Shown in pieces: positions 7,621 through 14,990 of a DNA stretch of 64,000 nucleotides. A model generated the notes under the pieces. The model searched no databases. It was given only the letters and a program-made list of their open reading frames with translations, and was not told where the DNA came from. The position numbers were made by a program, and so were the translations under genes. Within the stretch, counting starts at the first letter, position 1; every line of letters begins with the position of its first letter. The stretch is taken from contig NZ_JAUSTE010000005.1 of the NCBI RefSeq assembly GCF_030812675.1, forward strand, positions 124,001 through 188,000. The letters are read 5' to 3'. This stretch comes from Sinomonas atrocyanea. Its GTDB lineage: Bacteria; Actinomycetota; Actinomycetes; Actinomycetales; Micrococcaceae.

Positions 7621-9776
7621 ACACCGCCATGACTGCCCAGTCCACCTTCGACGCGTTCTCCACGCTCGCCGCCCAGGTGCCCGACGAGATCGTCACCCAC
7701 TCGCTCGTCAACGAGGTCGAGGTCAGCGCGGGCGGCAGGTCCTTCCGCATCGCCCTCATCACCCTCGACAACGGCCTGGACCACGCGAAGCCGACCACCC
7801 TCGGCCCCCGGACGCTCATCGAGCTCGGCCGCACGCTCGAGGGCCTCCGCGACCGTGCCGCCGCCGGGGAGATCCACGCCGCCGCCGTCACGGGCAAGCC
7901 CTACTTCCTCGTGGCCGGCGCGGACCTGACCACCGTCAAGACGCTGCGCGATCCGGCCGCGGGCGAGCAGATGGCCCGTCTCGGCCACGCCGCGTACGAC
8001 CTGCTGGCTGACCTGGGCGTCCCCACGTTCGCCTTCATCAACGGCGTGGCGCTCGGCGGCGGCCTCGAGATCGCCCTCGCCTGCACGTACCGCACCGTCT
8101 CGTCCGGTGCGCAGGGCATCGGCCTGCCCGAGGCCTTCATCGGCCTCGTCCCCGGATGGGGCGGCGTCTGGCGCCTCCCCCGGCTCACAGGGCCCGAGGC
8201 CGCCCTGAAGGTCATGATCGAGAACCCCCTGAGCAACAACCGCACGATCGGCGGCCAGGAGGCGTTCCGGCTCGGTGTCGCGGACGCGCTCTTCGAGCCG
8301 GCAGACTTCCTCGAGCGCTCGCTCGCCTGGGCCGCGTCCGTCCTCTCCGGCGGGACCGCCGTCGAGCGGCCGAACGCGGTCGAGCCCCGCACCGACCCTG
8401 CCGCCGCCGAGCGCTGGGCCGCCGCCGCAGCCGCCGGCAGGGAGTTCGTCGCCGCCAGGACCTCCGACGCCGCCCCTGCCCCCGGCAAGGTCCTCGACGT
8501 GTTCGAGGCCGGCGCCGCGGCGACGCAGAAGGAGTCGGCGGAGCTCGAGGTCGCCGCCCTCACCGGGCTGATGCAGACCCCGCAGTTCCGCGACACCGTG
8601 TACGCGTTCCTCGACCTCGTCCAGAAGCGCGCCAAGCGGCCCGCCGGAGCGCCGGACGCCAAGCTCGGCCGCCCCGTCACGAAGGTGGGCGTGGTCGGCG
8701 CCGGACTCATGGCGGGCCAGCTCGCGCTCGTCTTCGCCCGCCAGCTCAAGGTCCCGGTGGTCATGACCGACGTGGACCAGGCCCGGGTGGACAGGGGCGT
8801 CGGCCACGTGCACGGCGAGGTGGACCGGCTCCTGGCCAAGGGCAGGATCTCCCGCGATGCCGCGAACCGCACCAAGGCCCTCGTGACCGGCTCCGTCTCG
8901 AAGGCCGAGTTCGCGGACGCGGACTTCGTCATCGAGGCCGTGTTCGAGGAGCTCTCCGTCAAGAAGCAGGTCCTCGCCGAGGTGGAGGCCGTGGTGAAGC
9001 CCGAGTGCATCCTCGCGACCAACACCTCCTCGCTGTCCGTGACCGCCATGGCGGAGGACCTCGCCCACCCCGAACGCGTGGTCGGGTTCCACTTCTTCAA
9101 CCCCGTGGCCCTCATGCCGCTCATCGAGATCGTCCGCGCCCCCGCGACGGACGATGCCGTGCTCGCCACGGCCTTCGTCCTCGCCAGGGGCCTGAAGAAG
9201 ACGGCGGTGCTGGTCAAGGACGCCGCGGCCTTCGTGGTGAACCGCGTGCTCCTGCGGCTCATGGGCGAGGTCACGGCGGCGTTCGACGAGGGAACGCCTG
9301 CCGAGGTCGCCGACAACGCCCTGGCCCCCATGGGCCTGCCGATGACGCCGTTCGTGCTCGCCGAGATGGTGGGCCTGCCGGTCGCCCAGCACGTCGCGGA
9401 GTCCCTCCATGCAGCCTTCGGCGACAGGTTCCACGTCTCGGCAAACCAGCAGGCGCTCATCGACGCCGGGGTCAAGGGCCTGTGGACGACCGGGCCGGAC
9501 GGCCGGCGCGAGCTCCGTGCCGAGGCCCTCGAGGTGCTCTCCTTCGGGCAGTCCCCGTCCACGTCCGAGCAGGTCCTCGCCCGCTGCCAGGACGCCCTCG
9601 CGGAGGAGATCGGGCTCATCCTCGCCGAGGGGGTCGTCGCCGGGGCGGAGGACGTGGACCTGTGCATGATCCTCGGTGCCGGCTGGCCGATGCACCTCGG
9701 CGGCATCACGCCCTACCTGGACCGGGTCGGTGCCTCCGAGCGGGTCAACGGGACCCCATTCCACCGGGAGTCCTGA
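7617..9776 (+). CDS. fadB: 3-hydroxyacyl-CoA dehydrogenase / enoyl-CoA hydratase bifunctional protein
   Basis: The multifunctional beta-oxidation enzyme (719 aa). The N-terminal crotonase domain (~1-290) carries GVALGGGLEIALAC for the oxyanion hole. The 3-hydroxyacyl-CoA dehydrogenase NAD-binding domain (~350-540) has GVVGAGLMAGQLAL and VVGFHFFNPVALMPLIEI. C-terminal dehydrogenase domains follow, ending GWPMHLGGITPYLD. It hydrates enoyl-CoA and oxidises the L-3-hydroxyacyl-CoA, feeding the FadA product of the upstream gene. The start is either GTG 7617, overlapping the fadA stop with GGAAAGG upstream, or ATG 7629; I favour the former. Confidence 0.9.
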   Translation: MNTAMTAQSTFDAFSTLAAQVPDEIVTHSLVNEVEVSAGGRSFRIALITLDNGLDHAKPTTLGPRTLIELGRTLEGLRDRAAAGEIHAAAVTGKPYFLVAGADLTTVKTLRDPAAGEQMARLGHAAYDLLADLGVPTFAFINGVALGGGLEIALACTYRTVSSGAQGIGLPEAFIGLVPGWGGVWRLPRLTGPEAALKVMIENPLSNNRTIGGQEAFRLGVADALFEPADFLERSLAWAASVLSGGTAVERPNAVEPRTDPAAAERWAAAAAAGREFVAARTSDAAPAPGKVLDVFEAGAAATQKESAELEVAALTGLMQTPQFRDTVYAFLDLVQKRAKRPAGAPDAKLGRPVTKVGVVGAGLMAGQLALVFARQLKVPVVMTDVDQARVDRGVGHVHGEVDRLLAKGRISRDAANRTKALVTGSVSKAEFADADFVIEAVFEELSVKKQVLAEVEAVVKPECILATNTSSLSVTAMAEDLAHPERVVGFHFFNPVALMPLIEIVRAPATDDAVLATAFVLARGLKKTAVLVKDAAAFVVNRVLLRLMGEVTAAFDEGTPAEVADNALAPMGLPMTPFVLAEMVGLPVAQHVAESLHAAFGDRFHVSANQQALIDAGVKGLWTTGPDGRRELRAEALEVLSFGQSPSTSEQVLARCQDALAEEIGLILAEGVVAGAEDVDLCMILGAGWPMHLGGITPYLDRVGASERVNGTPFHRES

Positions 9777-9801
9777 GCGCCAGGGACCCCGCAAGGCTGC
9801 G

Positions 9802-9843
9802 CCAGAGACCCCTCAACCGCCCCCACGGTTGCGGGGTCTCTGG
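9802..9843. terminator. Hairpin between convergent fadB and unknown gene
   Basis: An 11-bp stem CCAGAGACCCC / GGGGTCTCTGG with an inner AACC/GGTT extension. The 3' arm is the first copy of the tandem repeat that follows, so later copies could pair alternatively with the same 5' arm. It probably acts as a terminator for fadB. Confidence 0.5.
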
Positions 9844-9903
9844 CCTTCCGCTGCGGGGTCTCTGGCCGTCCGTTGCGGGGTCTCTGGCCGTCCGTTGCGG
9901 GGT
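9830..9903. repeat. 22-bp intergenic tandem repeat, ~3.3 copies
   Basis: The unit TGCGGGGTCTCTGGCCGTCC plus two bases starts at 9830, 9852, 9874 and (partial, TGCGGGG) 9896, an exact 22-bp period. The first unit differs by a few bases (CTTCCGC). The array fills the gap between two convergent genes and abuts the stop at 9904. Confidence 0.85.
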
Positions 9904-10518
9904 TCAGGCGGGTGGGAAGCCCTCGGCCAGGAAGGCGCCCAGGCGCCTGTCGGTGCCGACGAGCGCGTCTTCGCCGGACGCGGCCGCGAAGCACAGGGCG
10001 CCCGCCCAGGCACTGCGGACCACGGCGCCGCCATGGGTCCAGTACGACGCCACGCGCTGGCCGCCGGCCGTCACGTCGAAGCGCTCTGCCGCCACGGAGC
10101 GCCCCTCGGGGAGGTCGACCGGCTCGGCCGGCGACCGGCGGACCTCGGCGGGCGCGGGCAGCCCGTCCGGCGCCGCCTCCTCCACCCGCCGGTACACGGC
10201 GCCCTCGCGGGCGGACGCGGCCAGCTGCGCAACGAGCAGGTACTCCCCGCTCGCCGGGAGCGTGTCGGCACCGAGGTCGGCCTCCTCGCGGCGCGCGCCC
10301 TCCTCGAGGCCGCCCGGCTCCTGCCGGTACCGGAAGGCGTGCCAGGTCTCCCCGGACGGGGCCAGCCGCAGGAGGGACTCGGATGCGAAGAGGGTCCCCG
10401 CGCCGTCCTCGAACGCGATGCGGGTGGTGAGCAGCTCGCCGTCGAACGTCCGGCACACGGCGCCCCGGTGCACGCCGGCCACCCAGAACCCCTCCCAGCG
10501 CTCCCACGCTGCGCCCAC
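9904..10518 (-). CDS. Hypothetical protein
   Basis: A 204-aa soluble protein that I do not recognise. It has no signal peptide, membrane segment or conserved Cys/His cluster. The pattern looks beta-rich (alternating strands such as AVCRTFDGELLTTRIAF and TWHAFRYRQEPGG), loosely like small beta-barrel or lipocalin-type proteins, but this is only an impression. The start is GTG 10518 with a GGAGGA Shine-Dalgarno on the minus strand; the frame stays open far upstream only because of high GC. It faces fadB and lies 73 nt downstream of the ECF ATPase gene, so it may be the last gene of that operon. Confidence 0.6.
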   Translation of the reverse strand: MGAAWERWEGFWVAGVHRGAVCRTFDGELLTTRIAFEDGAGTLFASESLLRLAPSGETWHAFRYRQEPGGLEEGARREEADLGADTLPASGEYLLVAQLAASAREGAVYRRVEEAAPDGLPAPAEVRRSPAEPVDLPEGRSVAAERFDVTAGGQRVASYWTHGGAVVRSAWAGALCFAAASGEDALVGTDRRLGAFLAEGFPPA

Positions 10519-10591
10519 GCGTCCTCCTCCTGCTTCCGGGCCGCCGCTGCCGCGCGGCCCGAGATCGACCCTACCGGAACCCGGTCTCACC

Positions 10592-12193
10592 TCAGGCGGG
10601 CACGAAGCGCCCCTCCTCGAGGGAGAGCACGCGGTGCGCGCGGCGCGTCGCCCAGGCGAGGGCATGGGTCGAGAGCACGACGCCGGCCCCCGCCTCCGCG
10701 GCCCGCGCCACGACCGCTTCGAGGCGGGCGAGAGCGGGCCCGTCCAGCCACACCGTAGGCTCGTCGAGCAGGAGCACGCGCGGCCGACGCGCGAGGACCG
10801 TCGCGAGCGCGAGCAGGCGCTGGGCGGAGGCGGGCAGGTCGTACGGGTGCGCCCCGGCGTCGGCGGCGAGGCCCACCTCCTCGAGCGCGCCGAGCGCACG
10901 GGAGCGGGCGGCCTCCGGATCCAGGCGGCGGCGCCCGGGCGCCCGCAGACGCAGCCCGAAGGACACCTCGCGCAGGGCCGTGCGCTCGAAGAGCTGGTCG
11001 CGGGGTTCCTGGAACAGGGTCCCCACCTGGTCCGCGACGCGGCCGGCGGGGCTCCCCGCGATGTCTGCACCCGCGACGCGGACCCGGCCGGCCTGCGGGC
11101 GCAGCAGTCCGGCGAGGTGCCGCAGCGCGGTGGACTTTCCCGCGCCGTTGGGCCCGGTGAGGGCGACGACCTCGCCGGGGGCCACGGCCAGGTCGGCCCC
11201 GTCGAGGACGCGCCGCCCCGTGCCCGGGTAGGCGAAGGCGACCTGCTCGAGAGCCGCGAGCGGCCCCGCCGCTCCCGGGCGGGGGGCCGCGCCGCAGTCC
11301 GCGGCCCGGGCCACCGGTCCCGGCCCGGCGGCCTCCTCCTCCCCCGGATCGCGGGCGAGCACGCCCGAGGCGGCGAAGGCGGCGGATGCGAGGACCTCGG
11401 CAGGGGTCCCTTCGGCCGCGGCGGTCCCGGCGCGGAGGAGGACCCAGTGGTCGGCGCGCCGCGCGATCGGGTCGGCACAGGCCCCCGCGAGCACCACGGC
11501 GGCGCCCCTGGCCCGCTCGGCCGCGATGAGCCGCCAGAGGGCAGCGCTGCCCGCCGCGTCGAGGGAGGCCGTGGGGTCATCGAGGATGAGGACCGCGGGT
11601 TCGGCGATGATCGCGCAGGCGAGGGCGAGGCGGCGCTGCTCGCCCCCGGACAGCCCGGCCGGATCCCTGCCGAGCAGGTGTCCGAGGCCCACCGCCTCGG
11701 CCGCGCGCGCGGTGCGCTCGCGCAGGGGCCCGCGCGGTACGGCACGCTGCTCGAGGGCGAACGCGATCTCCTCGCCGACCGTGGCGGACGCGCCCGTCAG
11801 CAGGTCCCCGGGCCGCTGCGGCACGTAGGCGACGTGCTGCCCCCACGCTCCGAGGCGCAGCCGCGGGTCGTCGGGGCGTCCGCGGAACACCAGCCGTGCG
11901 GGACCTCCGCGCCCGCCTCGCGGGCCCGGGGGCACCGCCGAGCCCCCGGCCGGCTGCCGCGCCGCACCCTGGCCGAGCTCGAGGTAGCCGGCGAACAAAT
12001 TCTGGCCGCCGGCGACGCCCCAGCCGGCGAGGACCCTGGCGAGCGTCGACGTCCCGCTGCCGGAGGCGCCCAGCACTGCCGTGAGGGTGCCCGGCCCGAG
12101 CGCGAGCCGGACGTCCCGCAGCACGGGCGGCCCGTCGTCGTACGCGAAGCGCTCCACGAGCGCCGAGAGCACCGGCGTGGCGGCCGCGCTCAT
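10592..12193 (-). CDS. ECF transporter fused ATPase (two ABC domains in one chain)
   Basis: The energy-coupling-factor ATPase: 533 aa with two ABC domains (about 8-260 and 313-533), equivalent to EcfA plus EcfA' in one chain. Domain 1 has a canonical signature (LSGGE, 181-185). However, its Walker A lysine is Thr48 (GASGSGTST), the Walker B glutamate is Asp206 (LILDDP) and the H-loop histidine is missing (VVLAGACAD). Domain 2 has intact Walker A (GPNGAGKS, 347-354), Walker B (LLLDEP) and H-loop His510, but a degenerate signature (LPASAQ, 453-458). Thus one composite ATP site should be dead and one active. ATG 12193 overlaps the ecfT stop (ATGA). Confidence 0.88.
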   Translation of the reverse strand: MSAAATPVLSALVERFAYDDGPPVLRDVRLALGPGTLTAVLGASGSGTSTLARVLAGWGVAGGQNLFAGYLELGQGAARQPAGGSAVPPGPRGGRGGPARLVFRGRPDDPRLRLGAWGQHVAYVPQRPGDLLTGASATVGEEIAFALEQRAVPRGPLRERTARAAEAVGLGHLLGRDPAGLSGGEQRRLALACAIIAEPAVLILDDPTASLDAAGSAALWRLIAAERARGAAVVLAGACADPIARRADHWVLLRAGTAAAEGTPAEVLASAAFAASGVLARDPGEEEAAGPGPVARAADCGAAPRPGAAGPLAALEQVAFAYPGTGRRVLDGADLAVAPGEVVALTGPNGAGKSTALRHLAGLLRPQAGRVRVAGADIAGSPAGRVADQVGTLFQEPRDQLFERTALREVSFGLRLRAPGRRRLDPEAARSRALGALEEVGLAADAGAHPYDLPASAQRLLALATVLARRPRVLLLDEPTVWLDGPALARLEAVVARAAEAGAGVVLSTHALAWATRRAHRVLSLEEGRFVPA

Positions 12194-12990
12194 CCCCCGC
12201 CGCCCGCCGCGGCGGCCGCCCGGGCTGCCCCGGGGACGAGGGCCGCGACCACGAGGGCGGCCGAGACGGCGACGAGGGCCCACCGCAGGGCGCGCTGGGC
12301 GGCCGAGTCGGGCTCGTCCACGTACGCGGTGCGGGGGCCGGGAAGCGCCTGGCCCCGCGCGTCGAGGGCCAGCGCGCGCTCCCCCGCCTCGTCCACGAGG
12401 GCGAGCACCAGCGGGACGGCCTGCAACCGGGCTGCGAGGACACGGCCGCCGGGCCCGGGCCGGACCACGAGGCCGCGGGCCTCCTGCGCCTGGCGGATTC
12501 GGCGCATTCGGTCGGAGACCGTGGCCGCGAGGCCGAGGGCGGAGGCGAGGACGTAGCCGAGCTGCGCCGGGACCCTCCGCCGGACGAGGGCCGCCCGGAG
12601 CACCGCCACGTCGGCCCAGACCGAGAAGGCGAGCATCGTGCCGACGAGGGCCGCGGTCCTCAGCACGAACCCGGCGGCGTAGACGAGCCCCTCGACCGTG
12701 ACCCGGGCCGGGCCCCAGGCGGCGAGCACCGTGGCGCCCTCGGGGAAGAAGAGCCCGTGGATCAGGAACGCCCAGAGTGCGAACGGCGCGACCACGACGG
12801 CGGCCGCGGCGGCGACGCGCCGCAGCGTGCCCGCACGGGCGGACAGGGCGGCCGCCACGACGAGCGCTCCGGCCCACACCGCCCAGTGGGTGGCCGCGAG
12901 GCACGCGAGCGCCCCCGTCGCGGCCAGTGCGAGCCCCGTGAGCGGATTGAGGCGGCGCCCGGCGGCGGGCGCCGCGGGATGCTCAGGCAG
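12190..12990 (-). CDS. ecfT: ECF transporter transmembrane component EcfT (probable CTG start)
   Basis: The membrane scaffold linking the S component to the ATPases. It has several hydrophobic segments and an Ala-Arg coupling region (RRIRQAQEARGLV) typical of EcfT. The first ATG/GTG/TTG in frame is GTG 12879 (229 aa). But the 37 codons upstream encode the conserved EcfT N-terminus (RRLNPLTGLAL plus a first membrane helix) and contain no standard start. CTG 12990, just before the stop of the S-component gene, is the only plausible initiator; the protein would then be 266 aa. Its stop overlaps the ATPase start (ATGA). Confidence 0.75.
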   Translation of the reverse strand: MPEHPAAPAAGRRLNPLTGLALAATGALACLAATHWAVWAGALVVAAALSARAGTLRRVAAAAAVVVAPFALWAFLIHGLFFPEGATVLAAWGPARVTVEGLVYAAGFVLRTAALVGTMLAFSVWADVAVLRAALVRRRVPAQLGYVLASALGLAATVSDRMRRIRQAQEARGLVVRPGPGGRVLAARLQAVPLVLALVDEAGERALALDARGQALPGPRTAYVDEPDSAAQRALRWALVAVSAALVVAALVPGAARAAAAAGGGG

Positions 12991-13801
12991 CGCGGGCCGC
13001 CTCGGGGAGGCCGCGCCGCGCGAGCACGCGGTGCGCCCGGACGAACTCGAATCGGGCCGTCGCCCGCCGCGGGAGCGCGTAGGCCAGGGCCGCCGCGAGG
13101 ACGAACGTGACGAGCTTGTCCGTCAGGTCGGAGGCGATCGAGCCCTTCACGACCGAGTCGACGAGGCTGTCCCCGGCGGCCCGGAAGACGGCGATGACGG
13201 CCCCGGTCGCGCCGGTGGAGGTCCCGCCGAACACTGCGACGGCCACCGTCGAGCCGATGACCGCGGCGACGGCTCCGGTGACGAGTCCGGCGACGGGGAC
13301 CCACCAGAACCGCCGGACGGCGCCGATGCGGGCGGCGAGGCCGGCGAGGGCGCCGATGACCGCGGCACCGGCGGCGAACGGGATGAGGGTCGGGTTGAAG
13401 AAGGACCACACGATGGTGCTCAGCAGCCCCGTGGCCGCCCCGGCGGCCGACCCGGCGAGGAAGCCGACGAGCACCGTGCCGATCGAGTCGAGGTAGATCG
13501 GCACGAGCGTGGTCCCGACGAACTGGCCGAGCACGATGTTCAGCACGAGGGCCACGGGGATGAGCGCGAGGGTCGTGGTGGGCAGGGTGGGCAGGATGCC
13601 AGCGAAGAGGAGGACGGTCGCGATGCCGTAGCCCGTGAGCGCCACGAGGGCTGCCGACGCCGAGGGCGTGTCCACGGGCTCCGCGGGAGAGGTGGCCACG
13701 AGGTAGATGAACGTCGCGAGGATGGCCGCGGCCCCAAGGACGATGAGGACCGTCCTGAGCGGGGAGCGGCGCGGGGCGTCTTCTGTCAGGGGGTGCGACA
13801 T
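12983..13801 (-). CDS. ECF transporter S component (substrate-binding membrane protein)
   Basis: A 272-aa integral membrane protein with about six to seven hydrophobic helices, e.g. TVLIVLGAAAILATFIYLVA and TTTLALIPVALVLNIVLGQF. It includes an NPTLIPFAAGAAVIGALAGL segment typical of S components. The substrate is unknown. The adjacent nucleoside hydrolase suggests a nucleoside or nucleoside-like compound, including queuosine or a vitamin-precursor nucleoside. ATG 13801 begins MSHPLTEDAP. The 3' end overlaps the proposed ecfT CTG start by a few bases. Confidence 0.75.
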   Translation of the reverse strand: MSHPLTEDAPRRSPLRTVLIVLGAAAILATFIYLVATSPAEPVDTPSASAALVALTGYGIATVLLFAGILPTLPTTTLALIPVALVLNIVLGQFVGTTLVPIYLDSIGTVLVGFLAGSAAGAATGLLSTIVWSFFNPTLIPFAAGAAVIGALAGLAARIGAVRRFWWVPVAGLVTGAVAAVIGSTVAVAVFGGTSTGATGAVIAVFRAAGDSLVDSVVKGSIASDLTDKLVTFVLAAALAYALPRRATARFEFVRAHRVLARRGLPEAARAA

Positions 13802-13905
13802 GGCCAGGGCACGTCCTTCACGGATGCAGCGGTTGCGGAAAGTGGATTGCCTCCCGCCTATGTCACCTCGGCGGTCGCCCCCGGGCGGGCCGGGGCACAG
13901 AAATT
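13802..13905 (-). other. 104-nt leader between nucleoside hydrolase and S-component genes
   Basis: On the minus strand it starts with TAGAAT (which uses the TAG stop), followed by a GC hairpin (GCCCCGG / CGGGGGC) and a second possible stem CCGCC / GGCGG around GAGGTGACATA. The ribosome binding site is weak (AAGGAC). It could hold an internal promoter or leader-based control. I do not recognise a known riboswitch class. Confidence 0.3.
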
Positions 13906-14976
13906 CTAGCCCACCCGGCGCGCGAGGGCGCCGAGCGAGGCGATGAGCTCCGCGAACGCCTCCTCGGGGTGGTTGGCGCTCACGATGCGCGCCGAGGGGG
14001 GCTCCTCCCACAGGCCCCGGTAGTCGGCGACCGTGGTGCCCAGCAGGCGCGGCGCCCGGGTCTCCACGTGCACGGCGGCCGCCCGCGCGGCGTAGCGGGC
14101 CGTCCCGGCGGCCACGCTGGCGGCGAAGTAGTCGTGGATGTGCGCCACGTAGCCCTGGTCGTAGAGCCGGTGGAACTCGAAGTAGAAGCGCAGCATGTCG
14201 CTCACGTGCCGCACGAGCCGGTTCGAGGCGGTGGAGCGCTGCCCCTGGGGCTGGTCGGGAAGCACGAGCTCGGGCTCGCTGCAGCCGGCGGCCTCGGCCA
14301 GGGCAGCCAAGTGGCGCGGGTGCATCTCGATCCGTTCGGTGGTCTCGAGCGCGCACACGGTGGGCAGCCGGTCCTCGGGCTGGCCGGAGAACGCCGCGAA
14401 CACCTCGGCGGCCGCGTGCGGGTCCACGTGCGTGTTCCACTCGGCGGTGGGCGTCGTGTTGCCCTGGTAGTAGTAGGCGCCGCCCATGATCACCACGCCC
14501 GCGAGCAGCTCGGGAAGGCGGGGCTCGGCCCGCAGGGCGAGGGCGAAGTTGGTCAGCGGGGCCGTGATGAGCGCCGTCAGCTCGCCCGGGCGCGCGCGGG
14601 CCGCCTCGACCCAGAGGTCGACCGCGTCCCGGGCCTCAGGGGCCCGGTGCGCCGCGGGCAGCTCGGCGTAGCCGATCCCCTGCGGGCCGTGCGTCTCCGG
14701 GGTCGTGACGAGCGGGACCTCGAGGGGCCTGCGCGCCCCGATCGCCACCGGCACGTCCGGCCGCCCGCACAGCTCGAGGAGGGCGAGGTTGTTCGCCGCG
14801 ACCTGGTCGGCGTCGACGTTGCCCGGGGTGCTCGTGACGGCGACGAGCTCCACCTGGGGCTGGCTGCACAGGTAGAGCAGGGCGAGCGCGTCGTCGATCC
14901 CGGTGTCGCAGTCGAGCAGGACCGCCCGGTGCGGACGGCCCGGCTCGTGGGCCACCGGGCGGGAGTTCTCGTGCAC
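13906..14976 (-). CDS. Nucleoside hydrolase (IUNH family)
   Basis: Hydrolyses the N-glycosidic bond of ribonucleosides to base plus ribose; the family includes inosine-uridine hydrolases and the queuosine hydrolase QueK. The Ca2+-binding DxDxxxDD signature is near the N-terminus (DCDTGIDDALAL). Further family motifs are AITAPLTN-like (ALITAPLTNFALAL), MGGAYYY and AEWNTHVDPHAAAEVF. It is 356 aa, slightly longer than usual (~310-340). I chose GTG 14976, 14 nt after the aldo/keto reductase stop; GTG 14955 is an alternative. The order with S-T-A genes downstream points to salvage of an imported nucleoside. Confidence 0.87.
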   Translation of the reverse strand: MHENSRPVAHEPGRPHRAVLLDCDTGIDDALALLYLCSQPQVELVAVTSTPGNVDADQVAANNLALLELCGRPDVPVAIGARRPLEVPLVTTPETHGPQGIGYAELPAAHRAPEARDAVDLWVEAARARPGELTALITAPLTNFALALRAEPRLPELLAGVVIMGGAYYYQGNTTPTAEWNTHVDPHAAAEVFAAFSGQPEDRLPTVCALETTERIEMHPRHLAALAEAAGCSEPELVLPDQPQGQRSTASNRLVRHVSDMLRFYFEFHRLYDQGYVAHIHDYFAASVAAGTARYAARAAAVHVETRAPRLLGTTVADYRGLWEEPPSARIVSANHPEEAFAELIASLGALARRVG

Positions 14977-14990
14977 GGGCTGCGGTGACC

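Noticed and set aside
9830-9903. Possible CRISPR array
   Set aside because: The units are contiguous 22-bp tandem repeats without unique spacers, and no cas genes are present.
8156-12556. A 1466-codon open frame on the plus strand
   Set aside because: It runs through the end of fadB in another frame and antisense to the ECF genes; no recognisable domains and extreme Arg/Ala/Pro bias.
13802-13905. preQ1, TPP or cobalamin riboswitch before the S component
   Set aside because: None of the conserved core sequences of those classes could be found by eye; kept only as an unclassified leader.
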